A stretch of DNA of 54,101 nt from positions 1-54,101 of the forward strand of contig CADCVI010000017.1 of assembly GCA_902806105.1 (NCBI GenBank), written 5' to 3'. This DNA is from an uncultured Rubrobacteraceae bacterium (GTDB taxonomy: Bacteria > Actinomycetota > Rubrobacteria > Rubrobacterales > Rubrobacteraceae). This document shows, piece by piece, positions 8,472-22,641 of this stretch. The position numbers and the translations under genes are program-made. The stretch's first letter is position 1, and the number at the start of each line of letters is the position of its first letter. The notes under the pieces are model-generated. The model was not told the DNA's origin, did no database searches, and saw nothing but the letters and a program-made list of their open reading frames with translations.

Positions 8472-9203
8472 TTGGGCGCGAGCGCGGTCGTCACTGCGGA
8501 GATTCTGATCGTCGAAGACGACGCCGCCATCCTCGACACCCTGGCTTACAACCTGGGCCGTCAGGGGTTCGGGGTGAGCAAGGCAACGAGCGGGGCGGAG
8601 GCGTTGAAGCTTGCGAGAAGGCTGCGCCCGGACCTGATCCTGCTGGACATCATGCTCCCTGGCGAGTCGGGGATCCGGGTGTGCGAGAAGATCCGGGAGG
8701 AGGACCGCGAGGTGGTCATAGTAATGGTCACCGCGAAGGACGCGGAGGAGGACAAGGTCCGGGGCTTCGAGGCCGGGGCCGACGACTACGTGACGAAGCC
8801 CTTCGGCATGAAGGAGCTTGTGGCACGGATCAACGCCAACCTGAAGCGCAGCATCTCCTCGCCGGGGGCCCGAGGCAAGATCCTCGAAGCCGGCGACCTC
8901 TGGCTGGACACGAAGAACTTCACGGCCCGGGTCGGGGACGAGCCCCTGAGCCTCCGCCTGAAGGAGTTCGAGCTCCTCGCGGCGCTGGCCGCCAGGCCCG
9001 GCGAGCTGAAGAGCCGCGAGGACCTGGCCAAGGAGGTCTGGGGGCACGCGGGCGTCGGCTCCTCGCGGACCATCGACGTCCACATCCGCCGCATCCGGGC
9101 CGCTCTCGCCGAGAAGAGCGCCTACGAGTACGTCCACACCGTCAGGGGCCTCGGCTACCGCTTCGAGGCGGTGCCCGCGCTGCCGGGCGACCGGCCGGAG
9201 TAA
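8472..9203 (+). CDS. OmpR/PhoP-family response regulator
   Basis: A 243-residue two-domain regulator from the chosen TTG. The receiver domain has the acidic pair in IVEDDAA, the phospho-acceptor Asp in LILLDIMLPG, the Thr of MVTAKD and the Lys of YVTKPFG. The C-terminal winged helix has the OmpR signature (LRLKEFELLAALA, then TIDVHIRRIRAAL and VRGLGYRFE). It sits 25 nt upstream of a histidine kinase and the two are surely an operon pair. The family resemblance is to PhoP/PhoB-like regulators; the regulon cannot be told from the sequence. The N-terminus is uncertain because a GTG at 8439 is in frame. Confidence 0.92.
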   Translation: MGASAVVTAEILIVEDDAAILDTLAYNLGRQGFGVSKATSGAEALKLARRLRPDLILLDIMLPGESGIRVCEKIREEDREVVIVMVTAKDAEEDKVRGFEAGADDYVTKPFGMKELVARINANLKRSISSPGARGKILEAGDLWLDTKNFTARVGDEPLSLRLKEFELLAALAARPGELKSREDLAKEVWGHAGVGSSRTIDVHIRRIRAALAEKSAYEYVHTVRGLGYRFEAVPALPGDRPE

Positions 9204-9228
9204 CGCCCCGCCGGGGGAGGCATCCGCC

Positions 9229-10002
9229 TTGGAGATCGACCCGAGCACCAGGATCGAGGAAACCCTCGAAGACGAGGCCGGCACCGTGAGCCGCGGGGAG
9301 CTCTCGCGGGTCAACAGGATGCGCCGGGACTTCGTGGCGAACGTCTCGCACGAGTTGAAAACCCCGGCGACGAGCCTCAAGCTGCTCGCCGAGAGCCTCG
9401 TGGAGATCCTGGACGAAGACCCCGAGCAGGCCCGCTTCTTCGCCCAGCGCCTGAAGAGCGAGACCGAACGGCTCGCGCAGCTCACCTCCGACCTTCTGGA
9501 CCTCGCCCGGCTGGAGAGCGAGGAGGGGCTCCAGAACCCCGGCGAGGTCGACGTTCGGAGCATATTGATGGTGGTGCTCGCCCGCCTCCGGCCGGCCGCG
9601 AGGAGCAAGGACATAACCCTCTCGTGGCGACGCTCGGGGACCGCCGGTCTCTACGAGATCTGGGGCGACGAGACGCAGCTCACCTCCATGTTCGCCAACC
9701 TCGTGGAGAACGCGGTGAAGTACACCCCCCCCGGCGGACGGGTCGACGTCGAGGGGGAGTCGAGCGAGAACGAGGTAGTGGTGCGCGTCTCGGATACCGG
9801 GATAGGTATCCCCGAGGGGAGCCTGCCAAGGATCTTCGAGCGTTTCTACAGGGTGGACAAGGCCCGCTCCAAGGAGACCGGCGGGACGGGCCTCGGCCTG
9901 AGCATCGTCCGGCACGTCGCCGAGAAGCACGGCGGCACCGTCGTGGTGGACAGCAAGGTAGGCGCGGGCACGACCTTTACGGTGCGCCTCCCACGAAGCT
10001 AG
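9229..10002 (+). CDS. Minimal soluble histidine kinase (no sensor or membrane domain)
   Basis: A 257-residue kinase starting at TTG 9229. It consists almost only of HisKA (H-box VSHELKTPATS, phospho-His about residue 41) and the HATPase domain (N-box NLVENAVKY, G1 VSDTGIGIP, F-box IFERFYR, G2 GTGLGLSIV). There is no transmembrane segment, HAMP or PAS upstream; only about 30 residues precede the dimerisation helix. Related PhoR-type kinases carry membrane and PAS modules ahead of this core. The upstream neighbour is its OmpR-type partner. The signal may come from another protein, or the sensor half may have been lost. Its stop codon overlaps the stop of the convergent MHYT gene. Confidence 0.9.
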   Translation: MEIDPSTRIEETLEDEAGTVSRGELSRVNRMRRDFVANVSHELKTPATSLKLLAESLVEILDEDPEQARFFAQRLKSETERLAQLTSDLLDLARLESEEGLQNPGEVDVRSILMVVLARLRPAARSKDITLSWRRSGTAGLYEIWGDETQLTSMFANLVENAVKYTPPGGRVDVEGESSENEVVVRVSDTGIGIPEGSLPRIFERFYRVDKARSKETGGTGLGLSIVRHVAEKHGGTVVVDSKVGAGTTFTVRLPRS

Positions 10003-13000
10003 CCCCGCAGCCGGGCCCTGCCCCCCCTGGAAGACCAGAGCATCTCGTCCATCGCGCCTTCGGGTAGGGGCCTTGAGAAATAGTAGCCCTGGGCGAAGTC
10101 GCAGCCCATCTCCTTTAGCCTGAGTAGTTGCTCGGCCGTCTCGACGCCTTCCGCGACTACCCGCAGGCCGAGATCCCTGGCGAGGGAGACGATCCCGCCC
10201 ACGATCACGGCGTCCTCGGACGACTCCCCCCTCCGCCCGATGTTGCCGACGAAGGAGCGGTCGACCTTGAGGTAGTCGACGGGGAAGCGCTTGAGGTAGG
10301 AGAGCGACGAGTAGCCCGTCCCGAAGTCGTCGATCGAGAGGCTGACGCCGAGGTCCTTGAGCTCGCAGAAGATGTTGGCGGTCGTGGGCGCGTCTTCCAT
10401 CACGACGCTCTCCGTGATCTCGAGGTCCAGGGCGCCCGGCGCCAAGCCCGTCTCCCGCAGGACGCGCGAGACGTCACCGACGAGCCCCTTGTCCGCAAAC
10501 TGCCTGGCGGAGAGGTTGATCCCCATAACGAAGAGGTTTTCGCTCCCATCGAGGCCCTGCCACTCCACCGCGCGGCGGGCTGCCTCCTCGAGGACCCATC
10601 GGCCTATGGGGACTATAAGGCCGGTCTCCTCGGCGACGGGGATAAACTCCGCCGGCAAGACCAGGCCCCGCTCGGGGTGCTCCCACCTGATAAGAGCCTC
10701 GGCGCCCACGATCTCGCATCCGTATACCCCGTCATCACCCGCCGTGATCCGGACCTGCGGCTGATAGAAGAGCCTGAACTCGCCACGCTCGACGGCCCGC
10801 CGGAGGTCGTTCTCGACGGCGAGACGGGCGTGCGCGGCGGCGTTCATCGAGGGATCGAAGACCTCGTAGCCAGCCTTGCCCTTCTTCTTCGCCCCGTACA
10901 TCGCGAGATCCGCGCGGCGTATGATCTCCTCCAACCCGGGCGCATCATCCGAGGGTCCGCCCCCGAGCGCGACCCCCACGCTCGCGCTGACGTGGACCTC
11001 GCTCCCCCCGAGCGCGAACGGCTCGGACAGGGCCTCGGCGAGCCGCTCGGCGATCTGGATGGCGTCGTCTGCTCCGGAGATGTCCTCCAGCAGGATGGCG
11101 AACTCGTCGCCCCCGAGGCGCGCGGCGGTGTCCCCCGCCCTCAGGCAGGCCCCGAGACGTCCCGCGACCCGGACGAGCAGCTCGTCGCCCATCTGGTGCC
11201 CGAGGGAGTCGTTTATGACCTTGAAGTTGTCCAGGTCCATAAACAGCACGGCCAGGCCTCTTCCTTCCCGGCTCGAACGGGCGAGGGCGTGGCCGACCCG
11301 GTCGGCGAAGAGGGCGCGGTTTGGCAGGCCGGTGAGGGAGTCGTGGAAGGCCTGGTAAGCGAGCTGCTCCTCCAGAACCTTTCGCTCGGTGACGTCGAGC
11401 ATGAAGCCCTGACGCACCGAGAGGCGCCCCTCCTCATCGCGCAGGACGAACGCCTCGTCCTGCACCCACCTCACCCGTCCGTCGCGGCTTATCAGGCGGT
11501 ACTCCACCTCAAAGGGGTCGCCGGTCAGGTTCGATCGGTGGTTCTCGGCGAGGACCCACTCGCGATCTTCCGGGTGGATCGTCTTCGACCATAGCGCCGG
11601 GTCCGCCAGGTGGTCTCCAATGGTGTAGCCGGTGAGATCCTCGTAGCGGGGGCTCACGTAGGTGAGGCTGCCGAGCTCCGTGAGGGCGGCGGTGTAGAAG
11701 GTGGCAGGCACCTGCTCCACCAGTGTCCTGTACCTCTTCTCGGCGGCCTTGAGCCTCCTCTCGGACTCCACCCTCTCGGTGATGTCCCGTACCGAGACGA
11801 GGATGCCCCCGGTCTCGCCCGAGGAGTCGCTGAAGAGCGTGGCGTCCAGGAGCACGGGAACAGAGTGTGAAACGGGGGCGCCGCGCCGCTGCAGATCCAG
11901 GGGGTAGTCTCGAAGGTAGCCCTGCTCCCGGACAAGCCCGAGGGCAGCCCTCGCCTCCTCGGGGTCGGCGGCGAGCGAGGGCAGGTCGGTCCTCAGGAGC
12001 CTGGAGCGCGAGAGGTTCGCGAGTTCCGCCATCGCCGGGTTCGCGTCCTCGAAGCCGCCGTCGAGGTCGAGGGCGGCGAGTCCATCCAGGTTCACCTCGA
12101 AGAGGTTGCGGTTGTAGCGGGAGAGCTCGCGCACCTCGCGCTCGGCCCTCCGGCGCTCGGCGAGCTCCCTTTCGGCCGCCTCGTAGAGCCGGGCGCTGTG
12201 GAGGGCGACGGCGGCGAAGTCGGCGAATCTCTCCAGCAGGGCGACCTCCTCGTCGCCGAAGCGACCGCCGTCCTCGTGGGCGAGGGCCATGACGCCTACG
12301 ACGTCCCCCCCGGCGGACTTTATGGGCACCGCGACGGCGGCCGTCAGGCGCTCTTCGCTCCCGCCCGGCCACGCCCCGCGCCCCTCCCAGCTCCGGTAGT
12401 CGTTGACGACGCAGGGCTCGCCGCTCTCCCACACCTCCCGGCCGAGCCCCTGGTGGCGGCACATCCCGCGCCCCTCTGCGCTCGAGGCGTGGACGCCCAC
12501 CGCGGCCCACGCGCAGATCTCCTCGGAGTCCCGCTCGACCAGGAAGGCGTAGCCGCTTTGGACCCCCACGAGCCGGGCGGCCCGGGAGATGATGGAGGAG
12601 AGCACCTGCTCCGTCCCCGACCGGTTCATAAACTCCATGGCCGTCTCGTGCAGGGCGGCCAGGTACTCGTTGCGGCCCAGAAGGGCAGCCTCGGCCCGCT
12701 TGCGCGCGGTCACGTCCTTTACGATGGTGTAGACGCCCCGGATCTCATCCGCCACCATCGTCGGCAGGCTGGTCACGCTGACCTCGACCTTCTCGCCCCA
12801 CTTGTTCTTTATGGCGGTCTCGTAGGTCTGGGCCGTGCCCGTCGCGGCGAGCCAGAAGCGTTCCGCCACCGCCTTCCTCTCCTCCGGCACGACGAGGTCC
12901 CCGCTGTTCTTCCCGACGAGCTCCTCGGCGGGATATCCGGTCAGGGACCCGGTGGCGGGGTTGACGGCGGTGACGTTGCCCTGCAGGTCGGCCAAGTAGA

Positions 13001-13847
13001 CGGCGTCGGGGTTGTGCAGGAAGAGCGAGCTGTAGCGCTGCTCCGACTCCTCGAGCTCTCGCGACTTGAGCGCGAAGCGCCCGGAGACGAAGGAGCCTGC
13101 GAGCGTGAGCGCGAGGACGAAGAGCGTGGCCGCTCCGATGCCCAGACCCAGTGAGAGAGGCTCGGCAAGGACGGCAGGCCCCGCCATCGACTCGCCCGTC
13201 GGCTCGTAGCGGGCGGCGGCCATCCCGGTGTAGTGCATCCCCGTTATCGCTATCCCCATGATGAGGGCGCTCCCCAACTTCAACCAGGGAGCCCACCCCC
13301 TGCGGATGGTTGCACGGTCCTTTCGCAGTGAGAAGGCCAGCCATAGGGCCGCGATGGAGGCGCCAACCGCTATCGCGACGGAGAGGACGAGGAGGAACGG
13401 GTCGTAGCTTATTTCGGCGGGCATGCGCATCGCGGCCATCCCCGTGTAGTGCATCCCGACGATGCCGAGGCCCATCGCCGGACCTGCCGCGAAGAGGGTC
13501 CCGACCGTCATCCTCCTGCGGCTCGCGACGTAGAGGGCCAGTACGGAGGCGGCCACGGCCACGAGGGCCGAGACCACGACGAGGGGTACGTCGTAGGAGA
13601 CCGGCACGCCCATGTCCAGGGCGAGCATCCCCGTGAAGTGCATGGACCAGATGCCGAGGCCCATCGCGATGGCTCCGAAGAAGAGCCAGGCAGCCCGGCT
13701 CCGGCCCCTCCGAGCGAGCGAGACCACGCCCGTGAGGTCCAGCGCCGAGTAGGAGGCGAAGACGGCGACGAGGTAGGAGAGCGCGATCAGGCGCGGGTCC
13801 CAGGAGACGTGCACCATCCCTGCGTGTACCGCGCCCGCGTGATCCAA
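9999..13847 (-). CDS. MHYT-PAS-GAF-PAS-PAS-GGDEF-EAL c-di-GMP turnover protein
   Basis: A 1282-residue membrane protein. Seven helices in residues 15-255 contain three MHYT-type motifs (MHFTG, MHYTG, MHYTG), proposed to bind a metal and sense small gases. Then come PAS (about 268-390), GAF (about 405-560), PAS (about 580-700), PAS (about 705-840), GGDEF and EAL. GGDEF is intact (residues 912-916) with the RxxD inhibitory site five residues earlier, so cyclase activity is likely. The phosphodiesterase motif EAL is present (from residue 1050) with DDFGTGYSSL and KVDRSF. Both activities could therefore be real. It is divergent from the hybrid kinase gene. What it senses is unknown. Confidence 0.92.
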   Translation of the reverse strand: MDHAGAVHAGMVHVSWDPRLIALSYLVAVFASYSALDLTGVVSLARRGRSRAAWLFFGAIAMGLGIWSMHFTGMLALDMGVPVSYDVPLVVVSALVAVAASVLALYVASRRRMTVGTLFAAGPAMGLGIVGMHYTGMAAMRMPAEISYDPFLLVLSVAIAVGASIAALWLAFSLRKDRATIRRGWAPWLKLGSALIMGIAITGMHYTGMAAARYEPTGESMAGPAVLAEPLSLGLGIGAATLFVLALTLAGSFVSGRFALKSRELEESEQRYSSLFLHNPDAVYLADLQGNVTAVNPATGSLTGYPAEELVGKNSGDLVVPEERKAVAERFWLAATGTAQTYETAIKNKWGEKVEVSVTSLPTMVADEIRGVYTIVKDVTARKRAEAALLGRNEYLAALHETAMEFMNRSGTEQVLSSIISRAARLVGVQSGYAFLVERDSEEICAWAAVGVHASSAEGRGMCRHQGLGREVWESGEPCVVNDYRSWEGRGAWPGGSEERLTAAVAVPIKSAGGDVVGVMALAHEDGGRFGDEEVALLERFADFAAVALHSARLYEAAERELAERRRAEREVRELSRYNRNLFEVNLDGLAALDLDGGFEDANPAMAELANLSRSRLLRTDLPSLAADPEEARAALGLVREQGYLRDYPLDLQRRGAPVSHSVPVLLDATLFSDSSGETGGILVSVRDITERVESERRLKAAEKRYRTLVEQVPATFYTAALTELGSLTYVSPRYEDLTGYTIGDHLADPALWSKTIHPEDREWVLAENHRSNLTGDPFEVEYRLISRDGRVRWVQDEAFVLRDEEGRLSVRQGFMLDVTERKVLEEQLAYQAFHDSLTGLPNRALFADRVGHALARSSREGRGLAVLFMDLDNFKVINDSLGHQMGDELLVRVAGRLGACLRAGDTAARLGGDEFAILLEDISGADDAIQIAERLAEALSEPFALGGSEVHVSASVGVALGGGPSDDAPGLEEIIRRADLAMYGAKKKGKAGYEVFDPSMNAAAHARLAVENDLRRAVERGEFRLFYQPQVRITAGDDGVYGCEIVGAEALIRWEHPERGLVLPAEFIPVAEETGLIVPIGRWVLEEAARRAVEWQGLDGSENLFVMGINLSARQFADKGLVGDVSRVLRETGLAPGALDLEITESVVMEDAPTTANIFCELKDLGVSLSIDDFGTGYSSLSYLKRFPVDYLKVDRSFVGNIGRRGESSEDAVIVGGIVSLARDLGLRVVAEGVETAEQLLRLKEMGCDFAQGYYFSRPLPEGAMDEMLWSSRGGRARLRG

Positions 13848-14067
13848 CCTCTCGGTGCTCCTTCGCTACCCCGGGCGAGCTTCTGGCCTGTCTCGCCCGA
13901 CCTGTGACTCTTTGTCGGAACGCTGGCGAAAAACCTTTAAGCGGGGCGGAGCGAAACGGGAGGAAGAATCGTCGGAGCGGCAGATTAAACCCGGCGGATC
14001 AAACGTACGATAATGGGTTATAAGAAAGGTACGCGTCTGACTCCGTGGCAAAGAAAAAGGAAGCAAC

Positions 14068-18888
<4,821 letters not shown>

Positions 18889-18889
18889 G

Positions 18890-19846
18890 GTGCGGGTGCT
18901 TATAGCCGAAGACGACGCGGTCTCCCGCATGATCCTGCGCCGGGCCGTGGAGAAGTTGGGACACGAGTGCATCGCGGCCTCCGACGGTCTGGAGGCCTGG
19001 GAGACCTACCAGGCGAACCCCAACGTAGACGTGGTTATAAGCGACTGGATGATGCCGGGGCTCGACGGGCTCGCCTTCTGCGAGAAGGTGCGCAGCTACA
19101 CCGGCAAGCGCGACGGTTACCCCTTCTTCATCTTCCTCACGGCCCTCGGCGACAAGGAGCACCTCCTAGAAGGCATGAACGCCGGCGCCGACGACTACCT
19201 ATCGAAGCCCCTCGACCGCGAGGAGCTCGGGGCGCGACTGATGGCCGCTGGCCGCGTAACGTCCTTGCACCACCAGCTCAACAGCCAGAAGAGGGAGCTG
19301 GAGAGGCTGAACTTGGAACTCTTCAAGCAGGCCCGTCGAGACCCGCTGACGAAGCTCGGCAACAGGCTCCGGCTGCGGGAGGACCTCGAGACCATGCACG
19401 CCCGGGTCGAGCGCTACGGCCACAGCTACTCGGCTATCCTCTGCGACATCGACTACTTCAAGCTCTACAACGACACATACGGGCATCTAACTGGCGACGA
19501 CGTGCTCCAGAAGGTGGCGGAGGCAGTGATGCAGACTTTGCGCGCCGGAGACATCTCCTACCGCTACGGCGGCGAGGAGTTTCTCGTCATCCTCCCCGAG
19601 CAAACCGTCGAATCGGCCACGGTCGTCGCCGAGCGCCTGAGAAGCGCGGTGGAGGCGCTCGGGATACCGCACGAAGCCTCGCCGTACGGCGTCGTCACGG
19701 TGAGCTGCGGCCTCTCGGACCTCGCCTCCGGCGGCCGGAAGAAGACGACGGACGAGCTCTTGAAGGAGGCGGACACCGCCCTCTACAAGGCCAAGGCAAA
19801 GGGCAAGAACAACGTCGCGGTACACAACGATCAGGCTCTGCCGTAA
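18890..19846 (+). CDS. REC-GGDEF diguanylate cyclase (response regulator)
   Basis: A 318-residue protein: receiver (residues 1-120; EDD, phospho-acceptor Asp in VVISDWMMPG, Lys in YLSKPLD), a coiled linker (LNSQKRELERLNLEL) and a GGDEF domain (about 155-310). The active-site motif is GGEEF, with an RAGD inhibitory site five residues upstream, so synthesis of c-di-GMP with feedback control is likely. The GTG start lies 1 nt after the hybrid kinase stop with the ribosome site AAGGAGGGG inside that gene, so the two are coupled, a layout like kinase-WspR or kinase-PleD outputs. Phosphotransfer from the kinase HPt is inferred. Confidence 0.93.
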   Translation: MRVLIAEDDAVSRMILRRAVEKLGHECIAASDGLEAWETYQANPNVDVVISDWMMPGLDGLAFCEKVRSYTGKRDGYPFFIFLTALGDKEHLLEGMNAGADDYLSKPLDREELGARLMAAGRVTSLHHQLNSQKRELERLNLELFKQARRDPLTKLGNRLRLREDLETMHARVERYGHSYSAILCDIDYFKLYNDTYGHLTGDDVLQKVAEAVMQTLRAGDISYRYGGEEFLVILPEQTVESATVVAERLRSAVEALGIPHEASPYGVVTVSCGLSDLASGGRKKTTDELLKEADTALYKAKAKGKNNVAVHNDQALP

Positions 19847-20127
19847 TACGGGAGCGGAAAGGTATTCCGACCTTTTGTCGTGGCGAGTAGGGGAGGACCT
19901 ACTCCCCGCCCGAAACGAAGCGCCTTTTAGTCCCTTCGATCCCCGGCACACGCGAAGCCACCGATGGAGCGTGGCTTGCGGGGACCTCCCGCCGGCGGCG
20001 AAAAGCAGCCACGGTGACGGGCGTGGGTACCGAGACCCCGCCCTCGTGAGGGTACCCGAGAGCCGAGTTCCTCCGGGCGAACGTCCGTGGCCGCAGATCG
20101 GGTGCGAGGCCGGGCCCCGACGCGGCG
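19847..20127. other. Non-coding gap after the cyclase gene
   Basis: About 280 nt without a believable gene on either strand. I looked for a c-di-GMP riboswitch because of the neighbours and found neither class by eye. It probably holds a terminator for the cyclase operon and further decayed sequence belonging to the adjacent pseudogene. Confidence 0.4.
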
Positions 20128-20715
20128 CTAGAGGGAGACCATCCCCCGCTCCCGAGATCCCAACTCGGCGAGATCGTGAGGGAGCAGCGGCCTGCTGAAG
20201 TAGTAGCCCTGCACCATGTCACAGCCTCGGGATCACAGGAAGCCTGGCTGCCCGCCCGTCTCGAACGGAGCCAGGCGGGCCTCGATGGGGAAGGTCGTTC
20301 CGTCCTTGCGCCGGTGGACCCTACCTCAACGGTCTCGGACGGGACGGATCTCGGACGGGCCCATATTTCTTCTAGGGTTCCGCGGGGCAAGGTCTCTTCG
20401 ATGTCGTGCATGAAAAGGGAGGGCGACTCCTCGCGGGTGTAGCCCGGGGAATCGCACGCATGCCTGTTTACTTCTACGAACCTGCCTTCGGCGTCGTGAG
20501 CGAAGGGTGCGTCCGCGGCGTCATCCACAGGCGCCGGAAGCGCGCCTCACTCTGCAAAAGCCCCTCACCAACCTTCTTGCGCTCGATGGCGTGGCAGATC
20601 GAGCGCGCCGTCAGGCTGGCATCCCCTGGCCCTTGACCAGGAAACGCTCCGTCCCGTTATGCAACGCCTGGAGCGCCTTCTCTTCGTCTACGAGCCCACA
20701 ACGGGACGGCGTCAG
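20128..20715 (-). pseudogene. Decayed REC-PAS-(GGDEF)-EAL protein with internal deletion
   Basis: Minus-strand reading gives recognisable protein pieces in shifting frames. About 20700-20610 is the end of a receiver (TERFLVKGQG, then HAIERKKVGEGLLQSEARFRRL after an in-frame stop and shift). About 20545-20240 is a PAS domain (DAPFAHDAEGRFVEVNRHAC, later VHRRKDGTTFPIEARLAPF) needing at least two frameshifts. Directly after its last codons a stop is followed by the final 33 codons of an EAL domain (GCDMVQGYYFSRPL) ending at 20128. The GGDEF and nearly all of EAL are gone, so a deletion joined PAS to the EAL tail. The pieces match the style of the intact MHYT-GGDEF-EAL protein nearby. Confidence 0.8.
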
Positions 20716-20718
20716 CTC

Positions 20719-21138
20719 CTACTCGGCCGCGCGGCGCCTGCCGGTGCGCCACAGCACCGTCTGGACGCGGGCGGCAAGCTCGTCGGGGGAGAACGGTTTG
20801 ATAACGTAGTCGTCCAGGCCGGCTTCGAGGCCCTGGATGATGTCACGCTCGCTCTGGCGGGCCGTTAGCATGATGATCGGCATCATGGACAGGACACTGT
20901 TCTCGCTGTCGCGCAGGCGCCTGACGAGCTGCAGGCCGTTCAAGCGGGGCATATTGCTGTCGGTGATCAGGAGGTCGGGGACCTCGCCCTCCTCCAGGAT
21001 CTCCAGGGCCTCCTGACCGTCTTCTACCTCCTCGACCTCATAGCCCAGACCGTACAGCTTGGCGACGACGATCCGCCTTACCACGCGGTCGTCGTCGGCG
21101 ACGAGTATGCTTGCACCCTCAAAATCCAGAAGATTCAC
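20719..21138 (-). CDS. Single-domain response regulator (receiver only)
   Basis: A 139-residue CheY-like protein: acidic pocket in VADDDRVVRR, phospho-acceptor Asp in LLITDSNMPR, Thr in MLTARQ and Lys in YVIKPFSP. There is no output domain. The start is GTG at 21138, and the gene faces away from the HEAT/glycosyltransferase operon, with 111 nt between the starts. It lies directly upstream of the REC-PAS-EAL pseudogene, so it may once have been in an operon with it. It could receive phosphate from the 1606-residue hybrid kinase or from a kinase elsewhere; partner unknown. Confidence 0.9.
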   Translation of the reverse strand: MNLLDFEGASILVADDDRVVRRIVVAKLYGLGYEVEEVEDGQEALEILEEGEVPDLLITDSNMPRLNGLQLVRRLRDSENSVLSMMPIIMLTARQSERDIIQGLEAGLDDYVIKPFSPDELAARVQTVLWRTGRRRAAE

Positions 21139-21249
21139 CCCCGGCCGGTGATCCGTACAACTATCATTCTTCCGTGCACCGATATCCTAGTAGACTAAAG
21201 ACCGTAAGACCAGCGGCCGACAATAACCTTGTAGCGGCCATCAACCTAT

Positions 21250-22641
21250 GTGACGGGCGAATTGGGATTTATAGAACTGACGATCGTGGCGATGCTGATC
21301 TCCATCTTGCTGATGGTGGCGGTTACGATCAGCATAAAGGCTCTGCGCGCCACCAGGGAAGCATGGTACAAATCATACTACCGCCTTATAGAGCCCGCGC
21401 TCGAACGGTACCTCCTGACGGCAGAACCCCAGCCCGAGCTCGAACGCCTCCGACCCTGGCAGCGAGACCGCTTCGTTTCGGCCATCATCGTCGAGCGGAT
21501 AGCACTGGTGAAGGGCGCCGGGCGCGAGTATCTCATGAAGCTCGCCGACGACCTCGGGCTCGTCGGTCTCTACCTCGGCGCTCTGCACTCGCGCAGGCGC
21601 TGGAGACGCGCATGGGCGGCGGAGAAACTGGGGTTCTTCGGCGGTCCCAGGGCCGCGGGTCCCGTTGCGGCGCTGCTCATCGACGAGGACGAGACGGTGA
21701 GGGCCGTCGCCGCCCGCGCGCTCGCCCGCATAGGCACCAATGAGGCCGTGCGAGCCCTTGCCCGCACGCTCGACTCACCCTCCGAGATCACGCGTCTCAG
21801 GGTCGCCGAGAATCTGGAGCGGGTAGGCCATCCCTCCGTCGAGCCGCTCAAGGAATCCCTCGCCGACGTCGCCTCGCTCGGGACGCGGGCGCTCCACGGC
21901 CCGATCATGGCGGCCCAGGTTCTGGGCAACCTCAGGGCCGCCGAGGCGCGCGGGGTGCTCAAGCAGGCCGCCCGAAAAGGTGCCGAGACCGATGTCCGGG
22001 CGCAGGCGACGCTGGCGCTCGGCAAGATCGGGGACCCCGAAGACGTACCGACGCTCCTGGCGTGCTCCCGGGACGAGGCGTGGCCCGTCCGGGCGCAGGC
22101 GGCCAACGCCCTGGGCATGATCGGCGAGGTCGCGTCGATACCGACGCTGAAGCAGATGAGCACGGACGAGGCATGGTGGGTGCGGCGCAACGCCTGCTTC
22201 GCGCTAGCCAACATGGGCCCGGAAGGCGAGGCGGCGCTCCTGGAGTTGATCCGCGGTGAAGACCGCTACGCCCGGGACCGTGCTACCGCCACGATGGAGG
22301 CCCGCGGCTTCACCCGCCGCGCGGTCCGCAACCTCTCGAAGTCGGGTAGGCGCGGCGAGAAGGCCCGCGACACCGTCTCCGCCCTCGTAAAGGTGGGAGC
22401 TACTCGCTACCTGAAAGACCTCTCGGAGACCCTTCCGGACGGCGACAACCGCGAGATCCTGTGCGGGATGCTCGAGGAGAACGACACCCTTGCCCTCGAA
22501 GCGGTCCTGCCGGACGCGGCGGGCCCCGAAGCGGAGCCACCCGATGGCGCATTTTCCGGCGGACCATCCGTCGATGGGGACCGTTCGGAAGGAGCTTCTC
22601 CGGACGGGGGCCCCGGGGACTCGGCGAGGAGGGAGGGTTGA
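21250..22641 (+). CDS. Membrane-anchored HEAT-repeat protein (polysaccharide operon)
   Basis: A 463-residue protein. An N-terminal membrane helix (about residues 8-30) is followed by a charged region and then a solenoid of about seven HEAT/PBS-lyase-type repeats from about residue 130 to 350, recognisable as VRAVAARALARIG, VRAQATLALGKIGD, VRAQAANALGMIG and similar. The C-terminal 60 residues are low-complexity, rich in Gly, Pro, Asp and Ser. Start is GTG at 21250; no clear ribosome site. Its stop overlaps the TTG start of the glycosyltransferase by 4 nt (TTGA). It is probably a scaffold or regulator of the synthase; no enzymatic motif is seen. Confidence 0.85.
   Translation: MTGELGFIELTIVAMLISILLMVAVTISIKALRATREAWYKSYYRLIEPALERYLLTAEPQPELERLRPWQRDRFVSAIIVERIALVKGAGREYLMKLADDLGLVGLYLGALHSRRRWRRAWAAEKLGFFGGPRAAGPVAALLIDEDETVRAVAARALARIGTNEAVRALARTLDSPSEITRLRVAENLERVGHPSVEPLKESLADVASLGTRALHGPIMAAQVLGNLRAAEARGVLKQAARKGAETDVRAQATLALGKIGDPEDVPTLLACSRDEAWPVRAQAANALGMIGEVASIPTLKQMSTDEAWWVRRNACFALANMGPEGEAALLELIRGEDRYARDRATATMEARGFTRRAVRNLSKSGRRGEKARDTVSALVKVGATRYLKDLSETLPDGDNREILCGMLEENDTLALEAVLPDAAGPEAEPPDGAFSGGPSVDGDRSEGASPDGGPGDSARREG

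Noticed and set aside
19847..20127. Possible c-di-GMP riboswitch beside the c-di-GMP genes
   Set aside because: I compared it by eye with class I and II consensus elements and found neither core; a covariance-model search would settle it.
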